64,000 bases of DNA from Amaranthus tricolor (taxonomy: Eukaryota; Streptophyta; Magnoliopsida; Caryophyllales; Amaranthaceae), in assembly GCF_026212465.1 (NCBI RefSeq), contig NC_080049.1, forward strand, positions 6,102,515 to 6,166,514. The letters are read 5' to 3'. The notes beneath the pieces were generated by a model. That model was given only the letters and a program-made list of their open reading frames with translations, was not told the DNA's origin and ran no database searches. This document shows, piece by piece, positions 24,201-36,366 of the stretch. Each line of letters opens with the position of its first letter. The first letter of the stretch is position 1. A program made the position numbers and the translations under genes.

Positions 24201-24751
24201 AAACCAAGAGAATGCTTTAAAGGAAAATTGATGAGTTAAGGGGCGTGGAGAACATTGTCAAGAGAGAGGGAGGGATGAGGTTGAGCGTGCCTGTAACCAT
24301 GAACTGGAATTGTGTGACCATTACCAACAATAGCATTATTATGAGGATGCTTTAAAGGAATATAATTATGTAATGTACCTTTGGAATAGGTCATGTGAGA
24401 TGTAGCGCCAATGTCCATGTAGTATTGAGCATCAATAGATGTAGAGAGATAGGTCATATCCTGATTGGCAATTTGTGGTGAATAGCCATCAATAAGAAAC
24501 CCCCAATGAAGTGGAGCCCAAGTACCATTACAGTTGTAGCACTAATAAGACCAGGGAGGTGAGGAGTAATGCCAAGGAGAAAAGGCTTGTGCATGGTCAT
24601 GATGTGCCGAATGGCAGGAGAGATTGGCGGCGGCGGCGGGAGACAAGACTTGTTGGCGACACTGGCTAATATTCCGGCCAGATTGGATTGTCGAAGTGTG
24701 AGATTGGTGAGGCATCGGGAGGTCGAGATTGAGCGGAGATGATGACAGCAA
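21275..24751 (-). pseudogene. copia pol polyprotein of the second element, broken
   Basis: Recognisable minus-strand pieces: protease near 24236-24457 with MDIGATSHMT (DIG where DTG/DSG is usual); integrase parts at 23234-24030, spread over several frames with CDHG and a QNG-containing C-terminal half; RT at 22383-22622 (LDVKNAFLHG), 22093-22347 (LLYVDIILT, degenerate at the YVDD box) and 21538-22059; RNase H at 21275-21643 (SSVEAKYRGV, KHIEMDIHFVRE). Frames change repeatedly and stops are present, so no intact protein exists. Most of gag is deleted. Confidence 0.85.
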
Positions 24752-24984
24752 AACCTTATAAGAAATGTCTACAAGCTTTGTAATTTGGTTATTCCACTAA
24801 TTTCAACAAATGAAGAAAGTAGCCATGTGCAGTAGGTTGCTACTAGTGCCCTTAGGTATAGTGCTGCTCACAAAGAAATGTGGTAGTTGATGGTAATCGT
24901 TGACGACGGGGAAGCTTGGAGACAGTGAGGAAAAGAGAAAGGGAGAATTAGGGTTAGGATTAGAAAACCTAAGCTCATGATACC

Positions 24985-25161
24985 ATATTAAAATGTTTTC
25001 TCTTGACCTTTCTTATTGTTTAAGGTGCATAAATAGATACAAGAATAATCTAAGTATGACAACTAGAATAATTACATATTACACAATATATTCTAGGAAT
25101 ATTAGCATAATAAAATCTAAATATTTTATTCTATCAAATATTAAAATATCCTACTCTATCA
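24985..25161 (-). repeat. 5' LTR of the second copia
   Basis: Ends CTACTCTATCA on the plus strand (TGATAGAG start on the minus strand). The inner end borders the primer-site-like sequence at about 24973-24985. Confidence 0.85.
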
Positions 25162-25248
25162 GCCAAGTCGCAGAAAATGTATCATATCGCACATTTTGTG
25201 GGATTTGACCTAGGTCTAGTAGAACATTTTGTGCGACGTGGTCCTTTT
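25162..25248 (+). other. Exon-like coding segment, family not recognised
   Basis: Directly after the copia element an 87-bp open segment translates on the plus strand as a non-repetitive protein-like stretch (containing MYHIAHFVGFDLGLVEHFVR). It ends at TTTGTAG followed by GTACATT, which looks like a splice donor, although the TAG is in frame. It may be a remnant of a host exon cut by the copia insertion. I cannot name the family. Confidence 0.3.
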
Positions 25249-25885
25249 TTGTTTATTTATAATACTGATGTTATTAGTTATTTGTAGGTACATTGAGATC
25301 ATATATAGGGAGTCGTAAAGAAATTTGCAATTAGAGTTCCTATTTTCATTGTGGAGTTTGAAAGACTCGCCTAGAAAAATATTAAGAAAATGTAAATTTT
25401 ATAATCTTTGTACTGAATTTAAAGGATGTTGGGTGCTAAAGTTGATCGACAAGGTATATAGTCGATACTCGATAAGAAGGAAGTAAAGAAGAATGACTAG
25501 ATGATTACATTATATAAAAATTATATTATTGTGCAATGTAAACAAAAGTATGGATTATCTAAATTAACTAGATCGTCAATTATTCTATTTGGTTGTGATG
25601 GCCTATGACATATAATTAAGTTTGTTTAATTATTTTATTATAGTACAATATTGGTCTTTAAGATATCTTGTAGAATAATCATATACTCCTCTCAAAATTT
25701 ATAAAACTGGTAGTAGTAGAGATATATTATCATTTGTTAGTAATTGAAAATAATGAATGACATTAAACAAACATAGATTTATGAGTATCGGACTTTTGTC
25801 CTTATCGTCGTCAATTGGACATTCAAAACAAGACAAGGGCTAAGCTGTAGACTTCGTCAAGGAAACTAAGAGAAGTGTCTAGAAT
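25249..25885. other. AT-rich spacer, no gene recognised
   Basis: No domain-bearing frame. It ends with TCTAGAAT (25878-25885), the left target duplication of the large hAT element. Confidence 0.45.
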
Positions 25886-26070
25886 TAGGGGCGGAACCAG
25901 AAAAATAGACGAGGGATGTCGATAATTGAAAAAAAAAGATTAAATCAATTGCGTTAAAAATTACATTAAACAAGAATTGATTAAGGTAATTGTCCACGTT
26001 GACTTTTCATATTCTGAAAATGACGCATAATATCATCATTTGACAAATTTTGAAACGAATCACATTCAAA

Positions 26071-27195
26071 TTAAGTTACAACAGTATCATTTAAAAACTC
26101 ATCAGATGTCTTGTTGCGCAACTCAGTTTTGATAATCTTCATTGCTAAAAACACTCTTTCAACTGTTGCTGTAGATACTGGCAAAATCAACGCCAACTTC
26201 AAAAGCTTATAAAAATGTGGGCAAGACTTATACAAACCAGATTGAACTAATGTTTTGGAGAATTCACCAAGTACTTAAGCTTGAAAACCGCCCATCAGTA
26301 GAGAAATTATCAATAAAAGTATCCAACTCAAAACTAAGAAATCTAAGGCAAAATAATCAAAATCATCGGGATACAACTTTGCCATTATGAATACCTTCTC
26401 TTTGTTGTAATAGGAAAATGAATTAGCATGATTCAAACAACCAACTCCAATAAGTAAATTTGTACTAATCTCAGGAAAGCGACAATCAAGTTCTTGCATT
26501 TGCATATCAATAATCGTGTAGAAAACATTAACACGATAATAGTGCTCATTTGTCACATCTGAGAGTTTGCGTTTCGACTTTCCTCGAGCACGTAAAGGGG
26601 CCAACTCATCCATTCTAGGAATATCAATGTCATGTTGTACACAAAAAGATTTCACTTCATTCATCAAAGATTCCCATCCTTCATCCCTAGTCTTTTGAAA
26701 TCGCCTCTTAGTAGTACCAAGCAAGGACAGAGCATTTACAACGTCTTGATCTCTTCTTTACAAAGATAGACTTAGTCCATTACAGATCCCTAATACTAAT
26801 TTCATTAAATAAATCATGAAAGCAAAATAAAAAGTTTGTATGCCATTCAAAATAGCTTGAGTTCTAGCTGTATCATCATCTTCGGCAACTACAAGAGCAT
26901 TAAGCACATTAACTATAGGACAAAACATTTGAATGAAATTGGAGAAAGTTTTAAAATGAAAACCCCAACGAGTATCCCCAGGTCTTTGAAGACCAACTTC
27001 TTGATTTAAACACTTTTCGGTTAATAGCTCACCTTCAGATAAGGCTTTTTCAACCATCTCAGCTTGTTTTTGTCGAAACTCATTTCTACGTATATAAGAA
27101 ACACCAATAGTATTCAATGCAAGATTGGTCAAATCAATAAGACACTCAACATCAACATGTTTGTGTGCAACCTTAACAAGAGTCAATTAAAGTTG
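26071..27195 (-). pseudogene. hAT transposase C-terminal half (TTF-type/hATC family), broken
   Basis: A single reading frame runs from about 27195 to a stop at 26071, interrupted by in-frame stops near 27187, 26758 and 26275. Conserved words include GLQRPGDTRWG near 26975 and, at the end, ATVERVF followed by AMKIIKTELRN (C-terminal hAT dimerisation domain, about 26075-26170). The family cuts and pastes DNA with 8-bp target duplications. Here the reading begins abruptly at a histidine-rich region just after the CACTA junction, so everything N-terminal to it is lost or lies at 35738-36366. Non-functional. Confidence 0.9.
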
Positions 27196-27432
27196 GGGAT
27201 CAAAACCTATAATACAATATTAAATTAAATGATACATAAACATTATTAGATTTTACCAATAGTAATATATAATATTATAATTTAAGAACGTAACAAATAC
27301 TTACGGCGTCAATGTTTTCGACTCCAACCTCCTTCACGGATTGTAAGATATCGTCCATGTATTTGAGAGTATAGTAGCCGCAATCAACGGTATTATCAAC
27401 TTGTCTAAAGCTCTAAGAGAAAATAGATGTTA

Positions 27433-27830
27433 GTGCCAAAAAAGCTTAAAAACCCATAAAATCGCAACTTAGCACGTAATTTCTAGCATATGACTATTAT
27501 TTTCAATTCTAAATACTTCAACGCAATAATATATACCAAATAGTGTTGTGTGCCAAGTTCCGTGCAAAACAAACCAAGTTTGAGCTACTTTATGCGCAAA
27601 AGTCCAAAAAAAGCTTAAAAACCCATAAAATCGCAACTTAGCACGTAATTTCTAGCATATGACTATTATTTTCAATTCTAAACACTTCAATGCAATAATA
27701 TATACCAAATAGTGTTGTGTGCCACGTTTCGCACAAAACAAACCAAGTTTGAGCTAATTTATGCGCGAAAGTCCAAAAAAAGCTTAAAAACCCAATAAAT
27801 CGCAACTTGGCACGTAATTTCTAGCTGTGT
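27433..27830. repeat. 169-bp tandem repeat in a CACTA intron
   Basis: Copies align on 'agcttaaaaaccca' at 27443, 27611 and 27781 (spacing 168 and 170). Each contains 'tcgcaactta', 'tgactattattttcaattct' and 'ataccaaatagtgttgtgtg'. The third copy is partial. Confidence 0.85.
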
Positions 27831-29441
27831 TGTGTACCTTTACTGCTGTCCATTTCGAAAATGTGGCTTTGGATATAGATCCCATTTCTCCACGTACTTT
27901 CTTCATTGTGCTGAAACGCATGGGAAAAGTATAACTATATATATATATATATATATAACACTTTAATTAAATGAAAATTGGTAAAATTTATAAAATTACG
28001 TACGCATTCAACAAGGCTTTGAATTTTGTGTTGCGACGCGGGCTTTGAGGTTCTTGTAATGAGTCGAAGACGTGCACAGTGTTCGTTAAAGGACATATGA
28101 CCAAAAGTATCCAATGCAAACTACAAACGCAAATTTAAAATCAACAAATTAGAGATTATGTGAACTTAAAAATCAAAAGATAAGTTCAATTTCAAAAATA
28201 AAACTTACTCTTCCACATATGGAGCCAGAATGAACGTGTGTTTAGATGCAAGGGAATTATTCAAAGTAGTCTCAATATATGCTTTGACGTCATCTGGATC
28301 ATTTACGCTTTTAGTACCCGAAATTGACTCAGGACAAAACCATCCAATTTTTATTGGAGGTTCGCAAGAATTTAGCTCTTCGTACGCCGCACTAAACTCA
28401 CGAATAAGAAAATTTTGTTAGTAATTCGGTTGTTAATACAATAAAACAATAATGCCTAAATTGTAAGATAATGAACATCACCTCATGTAGACATGGATAA
28501 GAGCTACATTCAACATTTCTCCTCTCAAAAATTGCCCAATGTCACTAGGACCAATAATTACAAATTGGCTCTCAACAAAGCAGAATTGTTCCTTCTGCGG
28601 GGTTAGAACGATTGGGTCCTCCTCACGCAAGCGAGATGCACATGTGTGCAGCCATTTGCAATCTTGAGAGAGATCTTTTAGCTCTGCATCAGTTAAAATT
28701 GGAGTGATTGCCATCGACTTTGACCCAGTCGACACCTTTGATGAGGAACCGATCTCTCTCCTAGAGCCCTTTGGACTCTTTTGCTATTTCAATTTATACA
28801 ATTAAATTAGTGTAAGCATGCAATTAAAAAATAAAAATAAATAAGATAAAAATGATTATTACCATGGTAGTGAATCGGACCTAAGCATATGGCCATGTGA
28901 CGAAACTACCTAAGGCGTCTGATAGTTTCTCAAGGTTCCATTCTAGCATTGGAACCGGGAGTGAGAAATCTTCAAATCCCTTTAGAATAGTTTCCACGGT
29001 CACACTGATGTGGCCACTTGTAACAAGCATCGAATGCACTGTTTGGCCCTCTTTGGTTGGCTGTGCTACACCATATGCAACCTCAGTTAATTCGCCATCA
29101 CTAAAAACACCTAACTGAGGCAGCAAAAGAGAACAACGAGTCGCCTCCTGAAAATTGTGTCGTTTAGTATAATAAGAATCATAATAAAATATTAAAACAC
29201 GTTGCAATTTAAATTAATAAGTGCTTATATATTTAAAAAAATATGTACCTGTACCACTGGCTCGGGAGTTGACTCCGGAATTTGTGCAACGGAGTTTATG
29301 GTCTCCGGTGTGGGATTTTACCCTTCAGGGGTAGTAATGGGCTGGGGTGCTACGGGGGTAATGGGCTTGGGTGTTGGCTCGACTAAAGCGTTAGGATCCC
29401 CATGTTGACTTTGTTGATCCTCGACAATCAGGTTTGCCAAG

Positions 29442-29514
29442 TGTAACACCCGAATTTCCTCCCTTCCTTACTAAACCAGAATCGTGAAGGAAGGGAGGAA
29501 ATTGGGGTGTTACA
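29442..29514. mobile_element. 73-bp foldback micro-element
   Basis: 28-bp arms starting TGTAACACCCGAATTTCC are inverted with one mismatch around a 17-bp loop, flanked by perfect 5-bp duplications CCAAG (29437-29441 and 29515-29519). It lies within an exon of the CACTA Ulp1-like gene and brings an in-frame stop in the original register. The TG...CA ends and 5-bp duplication resemble LTR-type integration, but the size is far below any LTR element I know. Confidence 0.8.
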
Positions 29515-31071
29515 CCAAGTCAACAGTGGGTGCTCCCATCTTCTGCAACACGAGTGCCACTTTGGCGAGAACGTCCTTCGTAATTCTGCTCGGAGGGTTG
29601 CTACTTCATCAGGTGGCATCGTTTGGGATTGAGTAGCAACACACTCTTTGCCGAATTCCTTCTTTAACCCCACACGGACGCCTCATTTTCCGACTAACCG
29701 CCCTCTATGGTCTTTCCCTAAGACTATATGCAACGCATCAACATTGCCTCTTGGGGTGAACTTCCCCATAGCTTCTTTTTCCTTCCAGCCCATAAGTTCA
29801 AATAAAAAGTGACATATATAACAATTAGTATAAGTAAATCAAAGCAAAAAAATACAAAACAAATCAAGAATATACTTAATAATTTCAAAACTCACCACAG
29901 CATCAACAACCTTCTTCGTTCCCGGATCATTAATGGTAAATTTACCACTTGCATCTCGGGAATGAAGCCCGCAATACCAATCTCGCACCCGATCTCCAGC
30001 AGGAGTATTCACGGATGCGGAGGTAGTCGTAGATGAGGGCGTGGCTGGACTTTAATTGGGGTATAAACCCGCATCCACCGACTCTTTTCGAACCTCATCG
30101 TACGTTTTTGGGCCCAAGCGATGGTAAAACTTCCTTTTGCTTGCTGATTCAGAAGCTTTACCACGCTTTTTCTAATTAATCAATAGAAATCAAATGTCAT
30201 ATATTAGTTTAATGATTGAATCAAAAGAAGTAAATTCAAATCAAAAGCTATAATATAATATGGAATACTTACAACTTCAATGGGAATTGTTCTTTTGGCA
30301 ACAAAAGCCTCCCTTTCCTTCTTTGATATGTGACCCCATATTTCATAAGGCATCTTCGAAGGTCCTTGCTCTCCACCTTCGTTCCCGTTTTGACCTTTTT
30401 GGTCGTATGGGCACGCTTCTTCGTGATTCAGCCAGTTACTAGCTTGGATTTGAAATCTCTGAATCTTTCAGCAAAAGCTGAAAGAAAACATTCTTCTTCT
30501 CCTCATCGCTCTCGATGTGAAAAAGATTCTACAAAAAAAATTATATTTATTAGTGTCAATTAAATTAATTTTAAAATGAAACTAAATAAATAAAATTGTA
30601 AAGTTGCTTACCACAATATCATTCCATAGAGAGTTCTTCAAACCCTCTGGAACCTTATTCCATGTGTACAATATGGAAATCTTGCGGATGCATAGGCCCA
30701 CTTCTTTTCCATATTGCCTACGCCATTTTCTGCAAGGTTGACCCAATGCATTGTATTCCAAATGTATGGGTTCTGTGACTTTGAGATTTTTCATAGGACC
30801 TCTCCCTTTTCGTTTTTTAGTGGTAGTGGGAGCATCCGTTGGTGGGGCGTCTTCAGTGTCATAATCATTGTTAAGTGGTGGAGCGTCTTCAGCCATACGC
30901 TCGTATCTAACAATGTGGTCCTATTCAGTGTCATAACTATGATGCTCAATCCGAGGTCTCAATCTCGGGGACAATTTCGTCTCTGAAAAGATGCATCAGT
31001 ACCTGAAAGAGTATGAATAGAAATATGTTAGAACATATGAAAGTAAATTAAATTCTAAAAAAATAGTGTTG

Positions 31072-31282
31072 TGCGTTAAAGTGCCAAAAAAGTTTAAAAA
31101 ACCTTAAAACCGCAACTTACCAAGTAATATTAAGAATATGACTATGATTTACAATTCTAATACGTTCAACACAATAATATATACCAAATAGTGTTGTGTG
31201 CAAAGTTTCATGCAAAACAAACCAAGTTTGAGCTACTTTATGCGCGAAAGTGCCAAAAAAACTTTAAAAACCTTAAAATTCA
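31072..31282. repeat. Second array of the same ~170-bp repeat
   Basis: The unit found at 27433-27830 recurs here, with alignment points at 31091 and 31261 (spacing 170). It lies between the Tnp2 gene and the downstream gene. Sequence is more diverged. Confidence 0.8.
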
Positions 31283-31297
31283 TACCTTATGAATCAC

Positions 31298-34200
31298 TTA
31301 ATTCAAGTGTATTCCTTCCGTGTGATCTACATGCATATAACCAACATCTACATTATCTTGATCCACTAATTTTGGATTGATAAAGGACGGGGAGTCTTCA
31401 AAAGCTTCATATTCTTCCTCATCCTCAACATCACCTATACTAAGGATGCTTCTTTTTCCCGGTACAACAATAGACCATTTTTTATCAGACGGGTCTACAA
31501 TGTAGAATACTTGCTTGGCTTGTGTGGCTAGTATGAATGGCTCCTCACTATCACGCAAACGAGCTAAGTCTACAAGAGTGAATCCACAAGGGTCGTCATT
31601 TTTTATGCATCGTCGATTATTATCTACCCGCAAACATTTGAAAAGACCAATAGTAAAAGTAGAGTAGTCAAGCTCCCATATTTCATGTACCCGCCCGTAG
31701 TATACCAATTTAGCATCAACCGGTGCTTGATTCTTGGCACTCGCGTAAAATGTAGATGACGCCAAAATAGAAACCCCACTATTCTGTAGATAAGATGACT
31801 TCTTATCTTGACCCTCAATCCAAAATGTGAAGCCATTGACATCGTAACCCTCATATTTGTTGAAATCATCACGAGGACCAAAAGCTAACCACTTAACAAT
31901 TTCTGATACACCCTTGAGTTCTTCACTTATTACTCGATTATGAAACCAATCAATAAACGTCTTGTTATGCAACTGCATCAATCCCCTTATCCCCTTTACA
32001 AGGATATTTTGCGCGCAATATATCTAAATGCTCACTCCAAAAAGGATGGACTTCAGGAATATGATGCAACACATACAAGTGTGCTTGTAGAAGATTGTCT
32101 CGATGAGGTGTGATCGATTTGGAGCCAATTGTTCCTTTTCCTTCAAGCCTTCCTTCATGTCGAGAGGTGGGAAGTCCAATAAGCTTTGCCATGGCTAAAT
32201 ACTCGGCTATAAAGTTACTAATCTTATCGCTCACAATGCCTTGAATCATACTCCCCTCGGGTTGTGCTGGATTCCTTACCTTGTTTTGTAAAACACCCAT
32301 GTGTCTTTCAAAAGGATAACACCACCTTAAAAAAACTGGACCCAAAAGCTTGATCTCATGAACGAGATGGACAATAAGATGAACCATTATGTCAAAGAAA
32401 GAAGGTGGAAAATACATCTTAAACTTACATAAAGTTACAATCACGTCGACTTGAAGAGCATCAAGTTTAAAGGGATCAAGAACTTTACTACAAATTGTGT
32501 TGAAGAACGAACATAGCTCGGTAATAGCATATCTCACATGTTTTGGCAGTATTCCATGGATTGCAATTGGTAAGAACACTTGCATCATTACATGGAAATC
32601 GTGAGATTTCATGCTTCCCAACTTCAGCTCACCATTTAGGGTCACAAATCTCTTCATGTTGGATGAGTACCCAGACGGAACCTTAATGCCATACAAAGAC
32701 TCACAAAATGTCCGCTTCTCTGCTTTGGACAATGTGTAGCAAGCTGGAGGCAAATAAACTTTGTCATTACTCATCTTCTTCTTACCGCCCTTTCCCTTGT
32801 TACTGCCACCAACTTCATCAGCTCTATTTCTTTTCTTACTCACCTTAATATGTGCCCACAACTCTGGACGAAGACCCTTACATTCAGACCAATCTCGCAC
32901 GGCCCTAACATCCTTTGTCTTACCCGGAATGTTCATGAGAGTCCCGAGTATGGCATCGCATACATTTTTCTCTATATGCATAACGTCAAGACAATCCCTA
33001 ACCTGTAGATCTCTCCAATATGGAAGCTTCCAAAAGATTGATTCTTTTTTCCATAATCGGTCTTCACTCCCTTGCACTTGCCCTATTTTACCAATTACAG
33101 TCTCAACTCCCTTAACCTGTTCATAAACCTCATAACCGGTCAACGGTCGACGAGCTACACGGTCCTCAACCTCCCCGTTGAACATCTTCTTCTTCTTACG
33201 ATATTGGTGATCTCGTGGGAGGAACTTTCGATGGTGCATGAATACGTGTTTGCACTTAGGAATCCATGTGGATTCCATGTCATCGATACATATTGGGCAT
33301 GCTTTCTTCCCTTTGTTCTTATACCCCGATAAGTTGCCATATGCCGGAAAATCACTAACGGTGCATAAAAGCATTGCATCCAAGGTGAACTCCTCATTAG
33401 CATATGCATCAAACACGGAAACGCCTTCATCCCACATCTTTCTCAAATCCTCAACGAGAGGTGCAGGATATAAATCTATGTCATCGCCAGGTTATTTAGG
33501 ACCCAAGATAAGAAGCGAAAGCATAATGTACTTACGCTTCATACACAACGAAGCTGGCAAATTATAGATCACTAACAGTACCGGTCAAGTACTATGTTGA
33601 GAACTAAGATTGCCGAATGGGTTCATTCCATCCGTATACAGTCCGAGCCTTAAATTACGAACCTTATCCCCAAAAGTCTTATGCAACCTATCAATACTCT
33701 TCCACTCCGGAGAATCAGATGGATGTGTGAGCAAGTGACCTTTCTTCACCCTATCTGTATGCCACCTCAATTTTAACGCATCTTTCTTTATAGAAAACAA
33801 GCGCTTGAATCTAGGTATTATTGGAATATACCACAATACCTTAGCCGGGGGCCCTTTAGCATTCCGAGCTCCTTTATGCTTGTAGCGCAATAACCCACAC
33901 CTAGGACACTCTTCTAAGTTCTTGTTTTCATTCCGATACAATACACAATCATTTGGACACGCATGAATCTTCTGGTACTCTATGCCGAAAGGACACATGA
34001 GCTTTTTGGCATAATATGTCGACTTTGGAAGTTCATTTCCCTCAGGAAGCATCTCACCTAACGCTTCTAATAACATTGTGAAACTAGCGTCACTCCAATT
34101 GAACTTTGACTTAATGTGGAAAATTGTCAACACCGCTGTTAGTTTAGTGAACTTTGTACATCCCGGGTACAAAGACTTTTGAGAAGCCTCTGTCAACAAG

Positions 34201-34628
34201 TCAAAAACATGAGGAAATTTTCCTAACTCATCCGCTACTCCCTCCATCATCTCATCAACACGATTCACATCCTCATCAACATTCTCTTCATCTGTCTCAT
34301 ACCCATCAATATGATCTACTACATCCTCATTGACATCAGCCACATTATTGACGTCCTCAACAACACTTTTCTCTTTGTAAACACCTTCCTCACTATGCCA
34401 AACCCAAACATGATATTGAGGCCTAAACCCACGTCGAAGTATGTGCTCCCTAAGGATATCAACACTATCTACCTTTGATACATTACCACAAGTGACACAT
34501 GGGCAATAAAAACCAACTCCCCCCGTCCTAACTTGATGTTCAACCGCAATACTACAAAATTCTAATACGCCATCAATAAATTCTGACGATTCAATGCTTC
34601 CATACATCCAAGAACGATCTTTTATCAT
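31298..34628 (-). pseudogene. CACTA Tnp2-type transposase, broken
   Basis: The frame starts at the ATG at 34628 with a transposase-associated domain (DRSWMYG; FYCPCVTCGN zinc-binding-like), continues through the Tnp2 core (ACPNDCVLYRNE, ECPRCG, GMNPFG at 33585-34100; CPICIDDM, DVMHIEKNVCDAILGTL at 32900-33330), a DUF4218-like region (about 32250-32600, HDFHVMMQ) and a DUF4216-like region (31298-31981, ending in VDHTEGIHLN). One frame holds from 34628 to 31965, broken by an in-frame TGA near 33585 (Trp expected) and TAA near 33494 (Gln expected). A shift of one base near 31980 separates the last domain. About 1100 residues in all, as usual for the family. Not functional as read, unless the last break is an intron. 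Confidence 0.9.
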
Positions 34629-34829
34629 CCTAATTAGTGTGATTAATTAATTCAAAACAAAATTAATACACAACTTTTAACATATATAATTAAACCAAAT
34701 TAACCCTATTTAACCTTATATAACCTTTATATTATTTAAAGTAATCAAATTCTTTATATTTAAATTACAAAACATATATAACCAAAAAAAAATCATTTTC
34801 TTTAATCAAATACACATAAATCAAAATAA

Positions 34830-34985
34830 TAAGAAACTAATAATATACAACTACATACATAAGTAAATTATTCACATTCAAATATACAACTACATATATA
34901 CATAAGTAAATTACTCACATTCAAATATTCAAGTACATACATAAGTAAATTATTCACATTCAAATATAAAATACATACCTTGGTA
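34830..34985. repeat. Tandem repeat of about 45 bp upstream of Tnp2
   Basis: Three copies of 'cataagtaaattattcacattcaaatat' with a variable linker, located between the Tnp2 start and the CACTA end. Probably subterminal or leader sequence of the element. Confidence 0.7.
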
Positions 34986-35519
34986 ATGAGATATGATAAT
35001 TTTGTTTCTACAATAAGATTATGTAACCTACAATGTAAAACAAATTCAAAATTAGTATAAAAAAAGACTAAATCCTTATTAAAACAGAATGAAGCTATTC
35101 ATGAAGAACTTAAACAAAGATTGAAGAATTTATACCTTGAAGAAGAATAAGCTTAGCCCTAATGTCGTGGCTTTTTGAAGGAAAAACAACAATGGTGGTT
35201 TGAATAACTTAAAAAAAATGGAGAAGGAAATTCGTGCAATGGGTGGTTATACTAATTTACTTATGTAACACACAGTAAATTAGCATGAACGAAATTGAAG
35301 AAAACAGTAGAGATTTTTGAAAAGAAGAACACGGTAGCAGCAGTCATGGGTTGTTTTTGAAGAACTTGAAGAACTTGAAAAGATTTTTGCAGAGATTTTC
35401 ATGGGTTTTTGCAAAGATTTTTGAGAACTTGAAGAAATGGAGAAACTTGAAGAAGAAGACAATAGGTAGTCGTGGGTTTTAGGAATACAACAGTTTATAT
35501 GAGGGTTTAACCAAATGAA

Positions 35520-35737
35520 CGTTAAAACGCGGGTTTTAAATTTTTTGGGAAGGATTATTTGCTGCGGGCAGGACAAAAACCGCAGCATATGATGTGAAAA
35601 TAGCTTATAAGTTGCGGGCAAGCGTAAAACCGCAGCATTTGAGTGTTTTTTTTTTTCCTAATTCTTTTTCCTATTTATTGCTGCGTATGTAAAAAACTGC
35701 AGCAAATGATTAGCAGCAGATACGTTTATGAAAGGCA
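35520..35737. repeat. CACTA subterminal GCTGCGG repeats
   Basis: Repeated words gctgcggg, gttgcggg, accgcagca and actgcagca occur in both orientations at about 35560, 35610, 35630, 35680 and 35698. In CACTA elements such words bind the regulator TNPA; that role is inferred only. The expected terminal CACTA is absent. Confidence 0.55.
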
Positions 35738-36366
35738 ATATCCACGGATGGATTCAAACAATTTCTATATTCAACTTTAGCTTGATCAGATTGTTTATGA
35801 AAAGCAACTTGTATGGATTGCTTTTGCATCATAAGATCTTTACATCTTTTCACACATTGATTATGAATCCTATTCAGTCCCTCAATATGTTTATCAAATC
35901 TTTTGATATTATTCCAAGTCCTAAAACCTTTACTAATGAATATGTCTCCTCCACAGTGACTTGCAATTTCACTTTCAGTTGCAAACAAATAACAACACAA
36001 GCAATAATAAGCATCATTCTTAAGACTATATTCTAACCAATTAGAATACTTATCATACCAAGACTTGTTAAATCGACGTGCATATCCAGACAATATAGTT
36101 TGGGGATAAGTATCATTTTGAGGTTGATAGGGACCTCTTTCAATATAAGCTCTTCTTACCTCACCGCGATCATTCACATCATAATTTGAAATTAGCCATC
36201 TATCAGTTGGATCGGAGGGAAGAACACTTACATCAATTCTACTTTTTTGAGTAGAAGGGGTATGTTGTTGAGGCGATTGAACTAGTATTGCCAATCGACG
36301 ATCCAAAAGATAATTTTTTAAAATACCTATCCATTTGAACTGTAATAATATGATCAAATAGATCAA
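35738..36366 (-). pseudogene. hAT transposase N-terminal part with TTF-type zinc finger
   Basis: The frame from the ATG at 36366 contains an N-terminal hydrophobic start of doubtful relevance, then RRAYIERGPYQP, RRFNKSWYDKYSNWLEYS and YYCLCCYLF, the TTF zinc-finger signature of this hAT family. It then runs through KHIEGLNRIHNQC to a motif ending SVDIA, after which similarity to the family stops abruptly at about 35737, where CACTA sequence begins. It is the 5' part of the gene whose 3' part is at 26071-27195. The true start may be an upstream exon. Confidence 0.85.

Larger units (their letters stand above)
20053..25161 (-). mobile_element. Second Ty1/copia retrotransposon, internally deleted
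   Basis: Short LTRs (177 bp) at 24985-25161 and 20053-21277; the latter contains a 1.04 kb MULE. Beside the right LTR, minus strand reads TGGTATCATGAGC, close to the initiator-Met-tRNA primer site. Minus-strand protein pieces in order are protease, integrase, RT and RNase H. Most of gag is missing, since only about 0.5 kb separates the primer site from the protease. Stops and frameshifts are frequent. Flanks ggcaaa and gccaag give no exact target duplication. Confidence 0.85.
27300..30896 (-). pseudogene. CACTA second gene: Transposase_24 region plus Ulp1-like peptidase
   Basis: Minus-strand exons in order: 30582-30896 (ATG at 30896; basic linker KKRKGRGPMKN, then CRKWRRQYGKEVG); about 30260-30530 (MPYEIWGHISKKEREAF); about 29880-30175; about 29430-29800; 28881-29207 (SLLLPQ, VAQPTKEGQTVHSM); 28478-28735; 28230-28421; about 28020-28130 with HWILLVICPL and later D, and about 27330-27420 with DCGYYTLKYM. 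The last two carry the His and Cys of a C48 (Ulp1-like SUMO-protease) domain. Intervening stretches have splice-like borders. Decay includes an in-frame stop near 30052, a frameshift near 29590 and the 73-bp foldback insertion at 29442-29514. The role of such proteins in CACTA elements is unclear. Exon borders are approximate. Confidence 0.75.
27196..35737 (-). mobile_element. CACTA (En/Spm) transposon block inside the hAT
   Basis: Contains, on the minus strand, a Tnp2-type transposase (31298-34628) and downstream a multi-exon Transposase_24/Ulp1-like gene (27300-30896), the usual CACTA pair. The promoter-side end (35520-35737) has repeated GCTGCGG/ccgcagca words like CACTA subterminal repeats. 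The canonical CACTA...TAGTG termini were not found at either junction, and the far end has almost no subterminal sequence after the Ulp1-like part. It is therefore probably truncated, perhaps by the same deletion that removed the middle of the hAT transposase. Confidence 0.8.

Noticed and set aside
27433..27830. Regular repeats suggestive of a CRISPR array
   Set aside because: The unit is about 169 bp with no short repeat plus unique spacer structure, and the context is a plant CACTA element.
32761..33567. Plus-strand frames of 86-121 residues
   Set aside because: Antisense shadows of the Tnp2 transposase, which shows clear domain motifs on the minus strand.
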